This document shows, piece by piece, positions 36,899 to 47,954 of a DNA stretch of 64,000 nucleotides. The DNA comes from Gentiana macrophylla (taxonomy: Eukaryota > Streptophyta > Magnoliopsida > Gentianales > Gentianaceae). The notes beneath the pieces are model-generated. The model was not told the DNA's origin. It saw only the letters and a list, made by a program, of their open reading frames with translations, and did not search any database. Numbering within the stretch: the first letter of the stretch is position 1; the number at the start of each line of letters is the position of its first letter. The stretch spans positions 62,001 to 126,000 of the forward strand of contig JAOBSW010000018.1 in assembly GCA_026214975.1 (NCBI GenBank), given 5' to 3'. The translations under genes were made by a program, and so were the position numbers.

Positions 36899-38180
36899 TT
36901 CCTAGCAATTTCTTTTCCCTTAAGTAAATAAGCAGGTCATCCATTGTACGCATACTTTCAATACACGACCACGTGCAGTCTGAGTGTCGACACACTTTAA
37001 TGGAAGAGATCCATTACTATCTTCAAATGATAGAAGACATGCGAGATGTGCTAGTCTAGCTGTATTAATAATGTCATTTTATTAATACATACGAATAGAG
37101 AAATTTAAGAATTAAACTATTTACTATGTATCGAGATCTATTCAATTACAATTGACAATATTATTTATCTATCAAGATTTAATTTTAAGGATGTTATTAT
37201 ATACAATATTATACTGGTTTTTTGAATAAACATAAATTCAATTTATTACATGTATAAACAAAGAAACATAGTGGAAATAATCTGCCCCGGTCGGATTCTG
37301 TCCAATCCGATTGAGTTTAAGGCAGTGTAGTAAAATTATATGCTAAGTGGAATCCGTAGAGAAATTGGCCACTTGGCCTTGGTTTTGATTTCTGTTGTAA
37401 CGCCCTCAGACCCCGGGCCTGGTAGCACTAAATGAGTCATAAATAATCCGATCAACTGCGACCGACGTCCTCGATTGGTCTAAAAAAGCTAACCCGAATT
37501 GACAAGAACTTTATGTCTCACATTTATGCCCTAAACCTTTATATCTATTATCTATATATATAATCTATGATGCACCGACACTTCAATCTGGGCGCCGTGC
37601 GCCGTGTTCGACATATTTCCGAAACGACAGACAACCGACACGTGTCCGACACTTGTCGGTTGATTAAAATAATATTATTTAAAATTTTAATATCCAACAC
37701 ACCTCTGACACGCTGTCGATACTCCCCGACACGGCACCGACTCTCCCCGATACTCCTGAACCCAATTTTTAAAATTTGTTTTTTTATTTAAGTTTTTTTC
37801 AATGGAAACGTTAAAATACATGATTTCTACTTCTATAATAATTTAATAAATAGTACGTCGTATTAAAAGTTTATATGTTCATTGTTGATATACAATTATT
37901 TTTACAATTTACAGTGTTTTGAAAGTCGGTCACAATTTCTTTTGACAACGTTTAAATGTTGAATATCTACTTTAAATATTCATAGAGTTTATGTATTACC
38001 AATATTATTTTCTTTAGTTTTTTAGATATTTACGAATATTTTTTTCCAGATAAATTGAATCTTATATATATATATATATATATATATAACATGTCGACGG
38101 CATGTCGTGTATTTAAATTTTAAAATTAACCGTATCATCGTGTCCTTGTTGTGCAGCGTATACATGTCCATGCAACATAG
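36899..38180. other. Intergenic stretch between the LARD and the MULE
   Basis: No gene supported. 37585-37750 is a cluster of short palindromic GTGTCCGACAC/CCCCGACACGG motifs as found in old plant transposon debris. 38064-38089 is a (TA)n run. TGTAACGCCCTCAGACCCC near 37396 resembles the start of a gypsy LTR, but nothing after it confirms this. Confidence 0.5.
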
Positions 38181-38190
38181 TATATAATAG
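38181..38190. repeat. Left target-site duplication of the MULE
   Basis: TATATAATAG, identical to 56754-56763. Nine bases is the classical Mutator length; the tenth (G) may be duplicated too or may belong to the terminal G-run on the left. Confidence 0.82.
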
Positions 38191-38866
38191 GGGGAATGAC
38201 ATCTTTAAGCGTATCAACTTTTGGGTTTGCAGCAATGAGCTTTGACCCAAATAAGAAAATGAAAAAAGAGGAAAACCTTATGAAACGTTGCTTTGACAGA
38301 AATACCCCTCATCTTATCCTTCATATTTTATCCCAAAATCCCTAAATTTGTTAACACAATTCCCCCAAAATTCTGGGCCCCTTGATTAACTATTAACTAT
38401 TTGAGAGCTTTCCCAAATTCACCTCCAATTCTTCCCAAAATCACCGCATGAACTGTGGTCGAACTTGTGATAAACAAATCTCCTCAACATTCTATATACT
38501 CCAACCGAAGGTGATCAATCAAGAACGAGAAACTTGAAGGAGGCGATTGGAACATTCGAGTTTAATCTGCAAAAGGTACGATTTTGTTGGTGGGTTATAA
38601 ATCACGCATATTGGTATGTGCATGTATGATTTGGGATGCGATTAGTTAAATTTTGTGGTGTGCATGTATGATTTTGGGGATGTGATTAGTTAAATTTTGT
38701 GGTGTCAAATCATTTGTTAGCACAAACAATGCCGGTGATGTGTTATTAGTTGTTAGTGTTGAATTGAAATTTCTTATTTGTTTCAACTGTGTATTCACAT
38801 TCATTTGTTCTTTAATTCGATTGAATTGAAATTTCTTATTTTGTTGGTTATAGATAAGTTGAAAAA

Positions 38867-41800
38867 ATGCCGTTGATTTATGCACTTAGCGAAGAAGAAA
38901 GGTCTGCAAAATGTGAAGTTGTTTCCCGTTGTTCAATTGGTAAAACAATTGAAGTTTATGAAAAGCTTAATGACACGCACAAAGAAATGTTGGAGCAGTC
39001 TTGTTTTGGACACTTAATCCATTTGAAGGATATGCAAGCCAACATGATAATACATCGATTGTTAATGAGGTTGGCGAGTCCATGGAATGTAGATGCCAAA
39101 GTTTTTGGTTCAAAGTCGGAGGCAAAAATACGATTTAGTATAGAAGAATTTGCGCATTTGGTTAGTGGTCTCTTGGTTGGCGACGGTAGCAATGTCGATA
39201 AAGGGGTAGGAAAAGAGTCTAGATTAGTTAATAAGTATTTTAAAAACTCATCGAAAGTGTATATGAAGGATGTCTGGGCAAAGTTTAATCGCATTAAGGA
39301 TGCTAATGACCGTTACAAACTTGGGTTGATTGTTATATTGACGTACGTTGTGTGGGGATCGGAAGAGAGACGTGCGGTGGGTTGGTGGATATTTAAGTTG
39401 GTTGAGGATTTGGATGCTTTCAATAAGTATCCATGGGGAAACGCTTCTTATGAAGCCACTGTCTATGTTTGGAGGAGGGACATGAGGGATTCTTTAAAAT
39501 CCCCCGATCGGATATACTTTATATGGTTTTCCGCACGCTTTGAAGGTATGTATAAGCCAAATCCGGTGTTTTAATTCATTACATATATATATATATATAT
39601 ACATAACTTGTTAAAGTTTTATGATTATGTTCGGTCCATCACTTGAATGTAAATGCATCGTAGGTTTGGGCACCTGAAGCTATTCCTTCTTTAAGGAAGT
39701 TTGCCGAGATTGTTGACGAAAATTCTCTCCCAAGGTTGATGAAGTGGGGAGCGGTAAAAAAGTGGTCACTCTGTCGTAATTCAACTTCTTCTTCAATCGA
39801 GGGAGGTGGTGATGTTTAATTTGTATATTAAGTTTGGTATGTACATGCAACCTCCACATTATTTATGAGTAGTATATAATGCAGGTGGAGGCGGTTCGAA
39901 AGTTGGTTCCATCCGAAGCTGAAAAGGAAAAGGCTTATTTTTTGATGCCCCGGGAAGATGAAGTGAAGTTGATGAAACTGACAATGCACCTGAGCAATCA
40001 ACGGGTAACGTTGATTATGAAAAGTTAAAAGAATTGGTAAAAATTGTTGTGAGTGAAGAGAACAAAAGAATGTGTGAAGAGTTGGTAAAAGTTCTTTCAA
40101 GAGAACAAAAGAATGTGCACTTTAGTGGATACGCTCAACAGTAAAGTTAAATTGATGGAGGTTCGTCTTTGTTGTGCATGTGAAAAATGCAAAAATGATG
40201 CTATACATGCAAGTGAAATGGAAGGTAATGAAGAGTTGAATGAAGTGGAAGATGAAATCGTGGAGGCATCCCGAAACGGCAAAGGTATGAAGTTAAATTT
40301 GTCATTTATGTTGTTTATAAAGGAGAGAACTAGTTTATAACATTTTATTTCTTGAAATTATGATTAGGAAATGCCGTAGTTGAAGAGAAGGAGGTAGGGG
40401 ATGAACCTAATTCCCGGTTGAGAAATGGCCGTAGTGGAAGAGAAGGAGGTAGGGATGAACCTAATGCCCCGGTTGAGAAACGGTCGAGAAACCGAAACGG
40501 TGAAGGTATAATGTGAATCTTGTCCTTTTGATTTGTTCATTATGTATTTTGATGAGAGAATTAGTTCATAACATTTTATTTCTTGAAATTATGATGTAAA
40601 TGGTGGCATAGAGGAGGAACAAGCTGATATAAGGGAGGAAGGTGAGGGAAACCCAAACGGAGAAGGTAATTAATCTGTCTTTTATGTGTTTTGGTGAGAT
40701 TGGTGAGAGAATTAGTTTATAATGTTAAATTTGTCCTATATGTGTTTGTTTTGGTGAGAGAATTAATTAGTTCATAACATTTAGTTTGTTGAAATTATGA
40801 TTAGGAAATTCCGTAGTTGAAGAGATGGAGGAGGAAGCTGATGAAATCATAAACGAGGGTATGGAAGGAGGCATGGAGGAGGAGCAAGCTGAGATAAGAG
40901 AGGAAGAAGAACCAGCTATTATAAACGAGGGGGAAAGGTGATGAAGATGTGAACGTCGTGGAGGAACTGCCGCATGAAAATCTTGTAAGCGTGTTGAGGA
41001 AACCCAAACGGCGAAGGTATAATGGTAAATTTGTCCTATATTTGTTTGTTTTTGTGATAGAACTAATTTATTCATAAAATTTTGTTTTTGAAATTATGAC
41101 TAGATAATACCTTAAGTAAAAGAGAGGCGAGGTGAGTAAAAGGGATGTTTTGGAAATCGAAGACGAAGACGATCGGGATGATTTGGAAGAAGAGGGCAGG
41201 AAAAAAAGGTGTAAAAGGTAGTTTTACAAAAATAATTAATTTGAGTTTATGTCAGTAGGCATATATGTGTAACCCAAAGTAATTACATCATTGAATGTTT
41301 TATGAAGTAAATGCGTTTGATCAACGACGGCGCCGAAGAAAAGAAGAGCTTGTGATGACCCTCTATAAAAAAAGCGAAAAAGAGGAAAGTGAAGAAGTTT
41401 GATGAGTATGATCCGTTCGAAAAATGGATACCGTCTTTGATGAAGCGTGTTGACAAGTTTTTGGCTTCATGTGAAGACAGGTATCAATGTCATACACTTA
41501 AAATAAGGGGCGTTTAAACCCTAATTTGTAAACCCTATTTTGATGATTAATTTGATTTTTCTTCCTTTTGATTTACATAGTGAACGTGTGAAGTTGGTTG
41601 ACGCTGATATCGAAGTAGGGATTTTGAAAGGAATTGTGAACCGCGGGCAGAGCTTGCCAAGCAACGTAAGTAGTATATGCTTTCGATTTTACAAAAACAC
41701 AGCAGTTTAGATTGAAATGTATGCTATTGTTAAGTAGTATCATTTATATTCAGGTGTTGGATAGTTCATTGTGTGAAATTCGCCGGCGATGCTTAAAGTA

Positions 41801-42455
41801 CCCGAATCTGTTTGACCAAGATGCCCGTGTCCTTGATACTCAATTTGCAACATATGTCAAAAACTTCCACACACTAAACATGAAACGCTCAAGAGAATCG
41901 AATTTAATTCAATATTTAGGCATATTGTGAACAGGATGACTCCGGAATGTAGCACACCATGGGAAGGTTGCAAGACATTGTATGTGCCGATGATAGAGAG
42001 TGATCATTGGTTTCTTTTGAAAATTGATCCGTGTGGTAGGATAATTTTCGTGTATGACAAAGATTCCGGGGCATATTAGAAAAGTGATTCTTGCAAGGTG
42101 TGTCATGCCTATGCAAGTTGTCATACCGCTTTTAAATGCGAAGCTTGTAAAAGGCTATGAGAAGTATTCGAGAAAAGCTAAGCGGTGTTGAGCGAAGTGT
42201 CCTTTCAAGAGAATGGGTATGTTTGATAATTTATAATTATGCAATATATATAGAGATTATTAAGGTTTTCGATTTTGTGACTAACTTATTATCTTGTAAT
42301 TGTTGTAATTTGGTAGGACTGATTGTGGCATGTTCGTTCTTAAATATGTGGAGTTCATGCTGGGAAGAGTGAATATATCATTGATTGGGAAGAAGCATAT
42401 TCCAGATTGGAGAAAGAAGTTTGGGGAATTGCTTTCATGGGAATTTTTTCCATAG
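38867..42455 (+). pseudogene. ULP/SENP-like cysteine protease (DUF1985 + peptidase C48), decayed
   Basis: Belongs to the transposon-borne ULP-like genes of plants (Kaonashi type); ULP proteases remove SUMO. The first coding exon (38867-39545) encodes a DUF1985 domain: CFGHLIHLKDMQ, RFSIEEFAHLVSGLLVG, DDRYKLGLI-like text and VEDLDAFNKYPWGNASYE. Exon two (39664-39818) continues VWAPEAIPSLRKFAEI. Several acidic linker exons follow (39885-41220), then the protease. Catalytic His lies in ESDHWFLLKID, Asp in IIFVYDKD, Gln in SFQENG and Cys in TDCGMFVLKY. The stop is TAG at 42453. At least four single-base frameshifts (near 39522, 41900, 42070 and 42170) break it, although all four catalytic positions are preserved. 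A probable 5' UTR intron ends at 38852. Confidence 0.82.
40290..41110 (+). repeat. Iterated intron-exon modules of the ULP-like gene linker
   Basis: Intron-like sequence with the block GAGAGAATTAGTTCATAACATT, then TTGAAATTATGATTAG as acceptor, recurs before short acidic exons at about 40310, 40550, 40750 and 41055. The exons repeat GTAGTTGAAGAGAAGGAGG or GGAGGAACAAGCTGA themes (protein V-E-E-K-E or E-E-Q-A). The linker has grown by duplication of whole intron-exon units of about 150-270 bp. Confidence 0.7.
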
Positions 42456-43195
42456 ATGTTAACCGTCTATGAGGGTTTTGGTTATGAAAACCATAAACTA
42501 AGATGTCATTATAAACAATTTAATTCGTTTTTTACGAAGAACGGTTTGAAGGAGAAGTAAAATGTGTAATTGTTCTTTTGAATCATGGTGTTTGAAAGGA
42601 AAACAATGGTGTTTGAAAAATGTGTAATTATTATTATGTATTGTAGTTGTAATTGTAATTCTCTCTTATGATGTGAACTAGGGTTTGTACTGGTAATTGT
42701 TATTTTGAAGAAGAATCTTTTGGAGGAGAAATTTGGTTTCATTCTTATTATTATGTATATTGTATTTTTAATTGTTATTTTCTTCCATGTTTGAGAACTA
42801 GGGTTTGATTCATTAGTTGGTTAACATTATTTGTTAGAAAATTTGACCCATTGAAATGAAGAAGTTAATTTATTGATTCTTAAAGAATTATACAAATCAA
42901 CATATATAGTTAACGTTAATTGTAATTGTAATTGATTAACATTATACAATTCCATAATCCATGCTATGGTTTGATTCATTAAATTGCTTAACATTATAAA
43001 TGATGATTTGTTATAATATTTGATAATTTGTCATTGACCCTTAACATAATGGATTCATTTCGTAATTTTAACTTTACACAGTTTCAAGATTGTTTTGACA
43101 CAAGTTTGATTTAACGTTACACAAGTTCAAGATTGTTTCGGTCAATGAGACATGTTTGAGATTGTTGCGGGTAAGAACTGGAATTAAACTATTAA
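42456..43195. other. AT-rich spacer in the MULE
   Basis: 3' region of the ULP-like gene. Short imperfect repeats of TGTAATTGTAATT and of GGTTTGATTCATTA occur. No gene seen. Confidence 0.5.
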
Positions 43196-43450
43196 AAAAT
43201 GATAAAATGGGCCTATAAATAGTAGTATATCGAAGAGATACGGATGTGAAGGGTCTCATGGTAGTGTAAATCGAAGAGATACAGTTACGAATGTGAAGGG
43301 TCTCATGGTAGTGTAAATCGAAGAGATATAGATATCAATATGAAGGGTCTCATACAGATATCAATCTGAAGGGTATCATGGTAGGGTAAATCGAAGAGAC
43401 GCCACCACCTTTAAAAAAAGATAAAATGGGCCTATAAATAGTTGTATTAC
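43196..43450 (+). promoter_or_regulatory. Duplicated core promoter flanking four short repeats
   Basis: GATAAAATGGGCCTATAAATAG stands at 43201-43222 and again at 43420-43441 (TATA boxes at 43214 and 43433). Between them are four imperfect repeats of the theme GTAAATCGAAGAGATA ... GAAGGGTCTCATGGTA, 40-60 bp each. The second TATA box lies about 70 bp before the start codon of the following coiled-coil gene and is the likely promoter. Confidence 0.55.
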
Positions 43451-43506
43451 CACAGGTGTACAATTCATATTTATTACAAATAAAAACAGAAAAGCAGAAG
43501 AAGAAA

Positions 43507-43893
43507 ATGGATAAGCACACTAAGGAGATCGCAGATTTAAGAAACCAGGTTGAAGAATTGGAAAGAAAATTGGACGCGCGAAGACATGAATGCCATTATG
43601 AAATTGATCAACTGAAAATATGGATGACACAGGAGTCGGATTCCATGTATCTTGAAGTGGCATATATCAATGACAACATCAAAACAGTCAAAAAGAAAAT
43701 CAACGATCTGATACGACTGTGCAATGATGCTTACAAAATTGCAGTGCGATGTGCATCTGCATTCGTGCACTATCGCATGATGCCATGGCCAGGGAACAAT
43801 AATGTTTCTTTGGCCCCAAGTGGAGTTGGGGTTCGACCACAAACTCTCCCAATAAGAGAGCATGTTATAGAGTTCTCGGATCACGGCATGTGA
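43507..43893 (+). CDS. Short coiled-coil protein, MULE cargo, function unknown
   Basis: 128 codons from the ATG at 43507, in good context (AGAAAATGG), about 70 bp after a TATA box. An in-frame upstream ATG at 43456 would add 17 residues. The N-terminal 50 residues are a heptad-rich, highly charged coiled coil (EIADLRNQVEELERKLDAR). The middle carries the segment KKKINDLIRLCNDAY, matched by KRKINQVVQVCNETT in the ORF at 46587-46886. The tail is non-repetitive and Pro/Val rich. I recognise no enzyme or binding domain. The frame is intact, unlike the neighbouring cargo genes. Confidence 0.55.
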   Translation: MDKHTKEIADLRNQVEELERKLDARRHECHYEIDQLKIWMTQESDSMYLEVAYINDNIKTVKKKINDLIRLCNDAYKIAVRCASAFVHYRMMPWPGNNNVSLAPSGVGVRPQTLPIREHVIEFSDHGM

Positions 43894-44969
43894 TCAAATC
43901 CCATCCCCATACAAACCCCACTTTATCTACATATTTGTATTTTCTTTAATAATATTATGTTGTAAAATATTTATGAACTTGAAATTATTTATAATATTAT
44001 CAGTCTGTTTTGATATTATGTAATAACCTTTTCTTATGAAATCATTTATAATATTATCTTTTTAAGTGTTTTATTATTTGTTTGAATGATATCATGGACG
44101 TAGTTTCTTTTGTTTTTTGAAACGTATGGATGTAGTTTCTTATACATCAGTTGTTGCATGCATGCAAATAAATTAGGGTATTAAGGTTTGCAATTAATAA
44201 AATAGTAGAATAAGAAAGGAGGGGATTTGGATGAATAAAGAAGAAGAACCTTTATACTCCGTATATGTTTCTGCAATTAATAAAAAGTACAATAAAAGAG
44301 GGGGGGGGGGTCTGCAAATGAAAAGTACAATTAATAAAATAATATTGATGCACCAATAATGGTACAATGTCACAGACATTGCTTAAAGTAACTCGTAAAA
44401 TGACCCCAAGAATCTTTTTGGATTTTCTAGGTCATTGATTATCCAGTCATAGCTTAAATTCCATTCCGGATAGTGATTTAGGCACATAATTGGTACACAT
44501 AATTCATCCACACAACACTTTATAACCACACATTTTAACACTTAAAAAGAAAACAAAATAACACAAAAATTCTGGACCACACAATCACTTATTTCGGGGG
44601 ATAATGACACAGAAATTCTGTGTCAAAATCATTTTCCATTCCTTTTATTTTTCAATCTAAAGAGTGGAGACAAGTCACTTGTAAACCTAACAAAGCAACA
44701 ATACCAAGCCTCTATTGAAGAGAATGGCGAGAATTTTATGGCACAGGACCAAACTAAACTCAAATATACATCTACTGGGAGGTGGAGTCTTGTTTGATGG
44801 TTGAATATGTGCCACAGGCGAAGGATCGCACAATAGCCATAGGCTGGAAGGAGATGATTCGGATGTGGAATGTGAGTCTATCATCGTAGGACCGAAGGAT
44901 CCCAAGTTGGAATTCTGGAAGCAATGATTCAATGATTCATAGTAATTTTCCGCTCTTTTGAGAACATCC
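43894..44969. other. MULE spacer between coiled-coil gene and LINE fragment
   Basis: AT-rich. An 11-base G-run lies at about 44300. 44690-44960 may be upstream LINE sequence (short open stretch MAQDQTKLKY), but this is weak. Confidence 0.4.
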
Positions 44970-45933
44970 AAGATCATCATTTGGAATTGCAGAGGTGCTT
45001 GGCTCCAAAGAATTTAGGAGGCACATCAAAGAGCTTCTTTTGAAATAGAAACTGATGTGGCGATCCTTCTTGAAACCCGCCCAGTGAAAAAGCCTTTAAA
45101 GTCATTGCTAAGATTGGTTTTACATGTTCCATACATTATCCTCCTCCTATTGGAAGATCTCGGAGGTATTTGTATCATTTGGAATTCAGATTTGCTCGAT
45201 ATTAATCAGATTGAAGCCCCCCCAAATAGAATTCATCTTTGTCGCATCTCGAGAATAATCTTTGTAGGATTGATAACTTCAACTTCAATGTCGCAATTGT
45301 AACTTGATAGATTTGGGCTACTCTGGACTGCCTTTACTTGGAGCAACCATGCAACTACAGGTGGAGACTCTTGTACCATCAAAGATGTGTGGCTCATCTC
45401 CTAAAGTCCATTCTTAGTATTAAAAAAAAATCATGCTTTAAATTTGATTTTAACACATGTATAATGTTGTTATGACTATTGGATGTTCTAATTAATGTAT
45501 TCTTGTTGTGAAGGAGCCTCATTGGATTGCTTTGGAACCTCCTGCTGAGGGCTGGATTAAGGTCAACACTTATGCCAGCTGCATGGATATTGATGAGAAT
45601 GGTAGAGGCATGGTGGCCATTGGTGGGGTCTTCATAGACGGTAATGGAATATTGTATAGAGGATTCGTGGGATTTATGGGAAGAAACTCCATCCTTCAAG
45701 GAGAATTGCTGGCTATCAAAGAAGCTTTGTGGATTGCTAAGGACTATGGGTCTCTCCAGGTTGTTGTGGAATCGACTTTGTCTCTCTTTGTAATGGCTAT
45801 TAACGGTGGATCTAGGAATGATGACGGCAGATCGCTTGTTGAAGATATCCTTGCCTTAAAGAATTCTCGCATAAATGCTAATGTGTGTTATTCAAATAAA
45901 AGCGAGGATGATGGAATAATAGCCAAAGGTTAG
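44970..45933 (+). pseudogene. L1-type LINE fragment: endonuclease and RNase H, RT deleted
   Basis: 44970-45385 encodes pieces of the apurinic-type endonuclease (IIIWNCRGA, SKEFRRHIKELLLK, VAILLETR, then DLGYSGLPFTWSN) in more than one frame. 45511-45933 encodes an open RNase H-like domain (HWIALEPPAEGWIKVNTYAS; GELLAIKEALWIAKDYG; VVVESTLSLF). The reverse transcriptase between them is missing. The RNase H has lost expected catalytic Asp residues: NTY instead of NTD, and VEST instead of VESD. It lies inside the MULE, so it is either a later insertion or part of captured DNA. Confidence 0.75.
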
Positions 45934-46540
45934 TATCATCAACATTTACATTTTTGGTTGTGCATGTAATTGTACTTCATTTCTTACTTATGTTCATTTT
46001 GAACCGATTATCAAGTTTAAACCCTATAATCAAGTTTAAAACAAAACCATATAACTGGACACAAAGTTAAAGTTGGGTAGAAAATTTTATTTTGATAGAT
46101 ATATGAAGATAAATAAAGATTAATCACGATAGAATAAAATTAAACCATACTCCTTAATTAATACTATGGTTTAACATTAAAATACTCACGATATAATAAG
46201 GTAGTTGATTGAGTACGTTGTGATATTATTGAAGGATTAATTATTATAAGAAAGGTTCTCAAAATGAATTTGTTTTGGTTTTTTTAAATAAAAGGTGGAA
46301 TTTGATTTAGAAAATGTGAATACAAGGCTTTGATTCGTTTCAACTACCAAAGTCATGAAGGTTTACTTAAGCGTTGGAATTGTTTCAACTACAAAGTCGC
46401 TTTTGAAAAGTGAAACGCCGATCCATTTAATTGTTTCAACTACAATTAACCTAGGGTTAACCTAGCTATATATATATATTCGGGATGATGCTAAGATAAA
46501 TACCGTATATCTCTAAATCAGAAGCACATCAAAGAAAAAA
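45934..46540. other. MULE spacer and putative promoter
   Basis: No gene seen. TTGTTTCAACTACAA-type repeats occur near 46335, 46382 and 46431. An AT run at 46467-46480 lies upstream of the next ORF. Confidence 0.4.
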
Positions 46541-46886
46541 ATGGCAACGGAAAGAAACGAATTCATGAAAATCTTTGGAGGAAGAAATGCAACAAATTCG
46601 AATCATATTCAAGCAAGAACTGGAGGAAGAGATGAAGCGGTTAAGGAAGGAATTTATGCACCAACTGGAGGAGCAAAAGCAAGACATGATGGCACAGAGA
46701 TGGGAACTTCTTCATGAAACCGAGAACATCAACGTGAAGGTGGTTGAGGAGGTTGAATCAAGAGACTGTGAGGTGGCAAATCTGAAAGAGACGATGCAGA
46801 CCTACAAGAGGAAGATCAATCAAGTTGTCCAGGTTTGCAATGAGACGACGGGGAAAAGGATTGCACATCTGCCACATTATCTGTGA
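46541..46886 (+). pseudogene. Second coiled-coil ORF of the MULE, probably one frameshift
   Basis: An ATG at 46541 in good context opens MATERNEFMKIF. A change of frame by one base near 46575 is then needed to enter the long coiled-coil frame (first ATG in that frame 46587) that ends in a TGA at 46884. That frame is almost entirely heptad-like and charged (EEEMKRLRKEFMHQLEEQKQ) and ends with KRKINQVVQVCNETTGKR, the segment shared with the gene at 43507-43893. The two are therefore diverged copies. It may also be translated from 46587 alone. No known domain. Confidence 0.5.
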
Positions 46887-47954
46887 TTTCTGAAAAACTT
46901 TGTTGTTGTTATGTCTGTTTGTTTAATTTTAATTTTCTTGTTTGTTTGCGCGAAACTTTGGGTTTAATTTTAATTTTTGTTTGTATAATTTATTTTCATG
47001 TCCTGAAACTAATGCTTTTATTTTTATGTTCATGTTTATTGTATAATATATTTATCTCGAAATATTTACATTCTTTGAAATTGCCATGAGTTTGCTTTTG
47101 GTTCTAATGTCCTCCTAGTCCAATTTGGTTTGTTTTGCTTTTTCTTTGGGGTTGGTTCTGTTTTGTATATGTTACACAAGTTAAAGCTCTGTATGCACCA
47201 ACCTGGAGGAGCAAAAGCAAGACATGATGGCATGAGAGATGGGAAAAGGAAGATCAATCAAGTTGTCCAGGTTTGCAACGAGACGACGGGAAAAAAGGAT
47301 TGCACATATGCCACATTTGCCACATTTTAATTTTAATTTTAATTTTACTGTTTTGTATATGTTACACAAGTTAAAGCTTGTGTAACTTTGAATCGTATGT
47401 TGTTATTTTAATGAGACTTTGAAATGAGCGAGACTTTATAAGAAAATAAAATGATTTGTATTTCTTATGTGAGTTGAATGAAAAAATTAATTAGTATCGA
47501 TATAAAAGAAAGAAAAAAGATTATATTAATTAACGGGGAGAAATAATGTAATTATAGGATTTTCATACTTTTTAAATTATAATAATAAAGAATATAAGGA
47601 AGAAAAAAACAACAAAAGAGGATTGCATTAAAAAAAAAACAACTACTCTGCGTGATAAACAAGAAGGAAATAAAAGAGAGAATATACCGTCCCATCGCAT
47701 GCATAGAAGGCGTGAAAAAAAGTAGAAAGAGGACAAAACATGACAGAATCAGTGGCAGGGGGCCATTGTTGACCGGGGACCGTCCATTCCCCCTTCATTT
47801 CCATTCATTTCATTTTGTTTTAAGCGAGTAGATAGTAGTACCGTTTTCTGAGACGAGTAATGATAGAGGGACAACCGATGTGTCACGACAATTGCCATAA
47901 CGGTGATTTTCACTATTGATATTTGATCTTTTTAGATTTATGACATACAATTAG
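46887..47954. other. Spacer with a partial copy of the second coiled-coil ORF
   Basis: 47190-47320 repeats parts of 46650-46870 with the middle deleted: TGCACCAACCTGGAGGAGCA, then GGAAGATCAATCAAGTTGTC and GATTGCACATATGCCACA. TTTTGTATATGTTACACAAG flanks this at 47161 and 47351. The rest is AT-rich and non-coding. Confidence 0.65.

Noticed and set aside
38646..38885. Minus-strand 79-codon ORF before the ULP-like gene
   Set aside because: Overlaps the probable 5' UTR intron and start codon of the + strand gene and consists of low-complexity Asn/Thr/Gln text.
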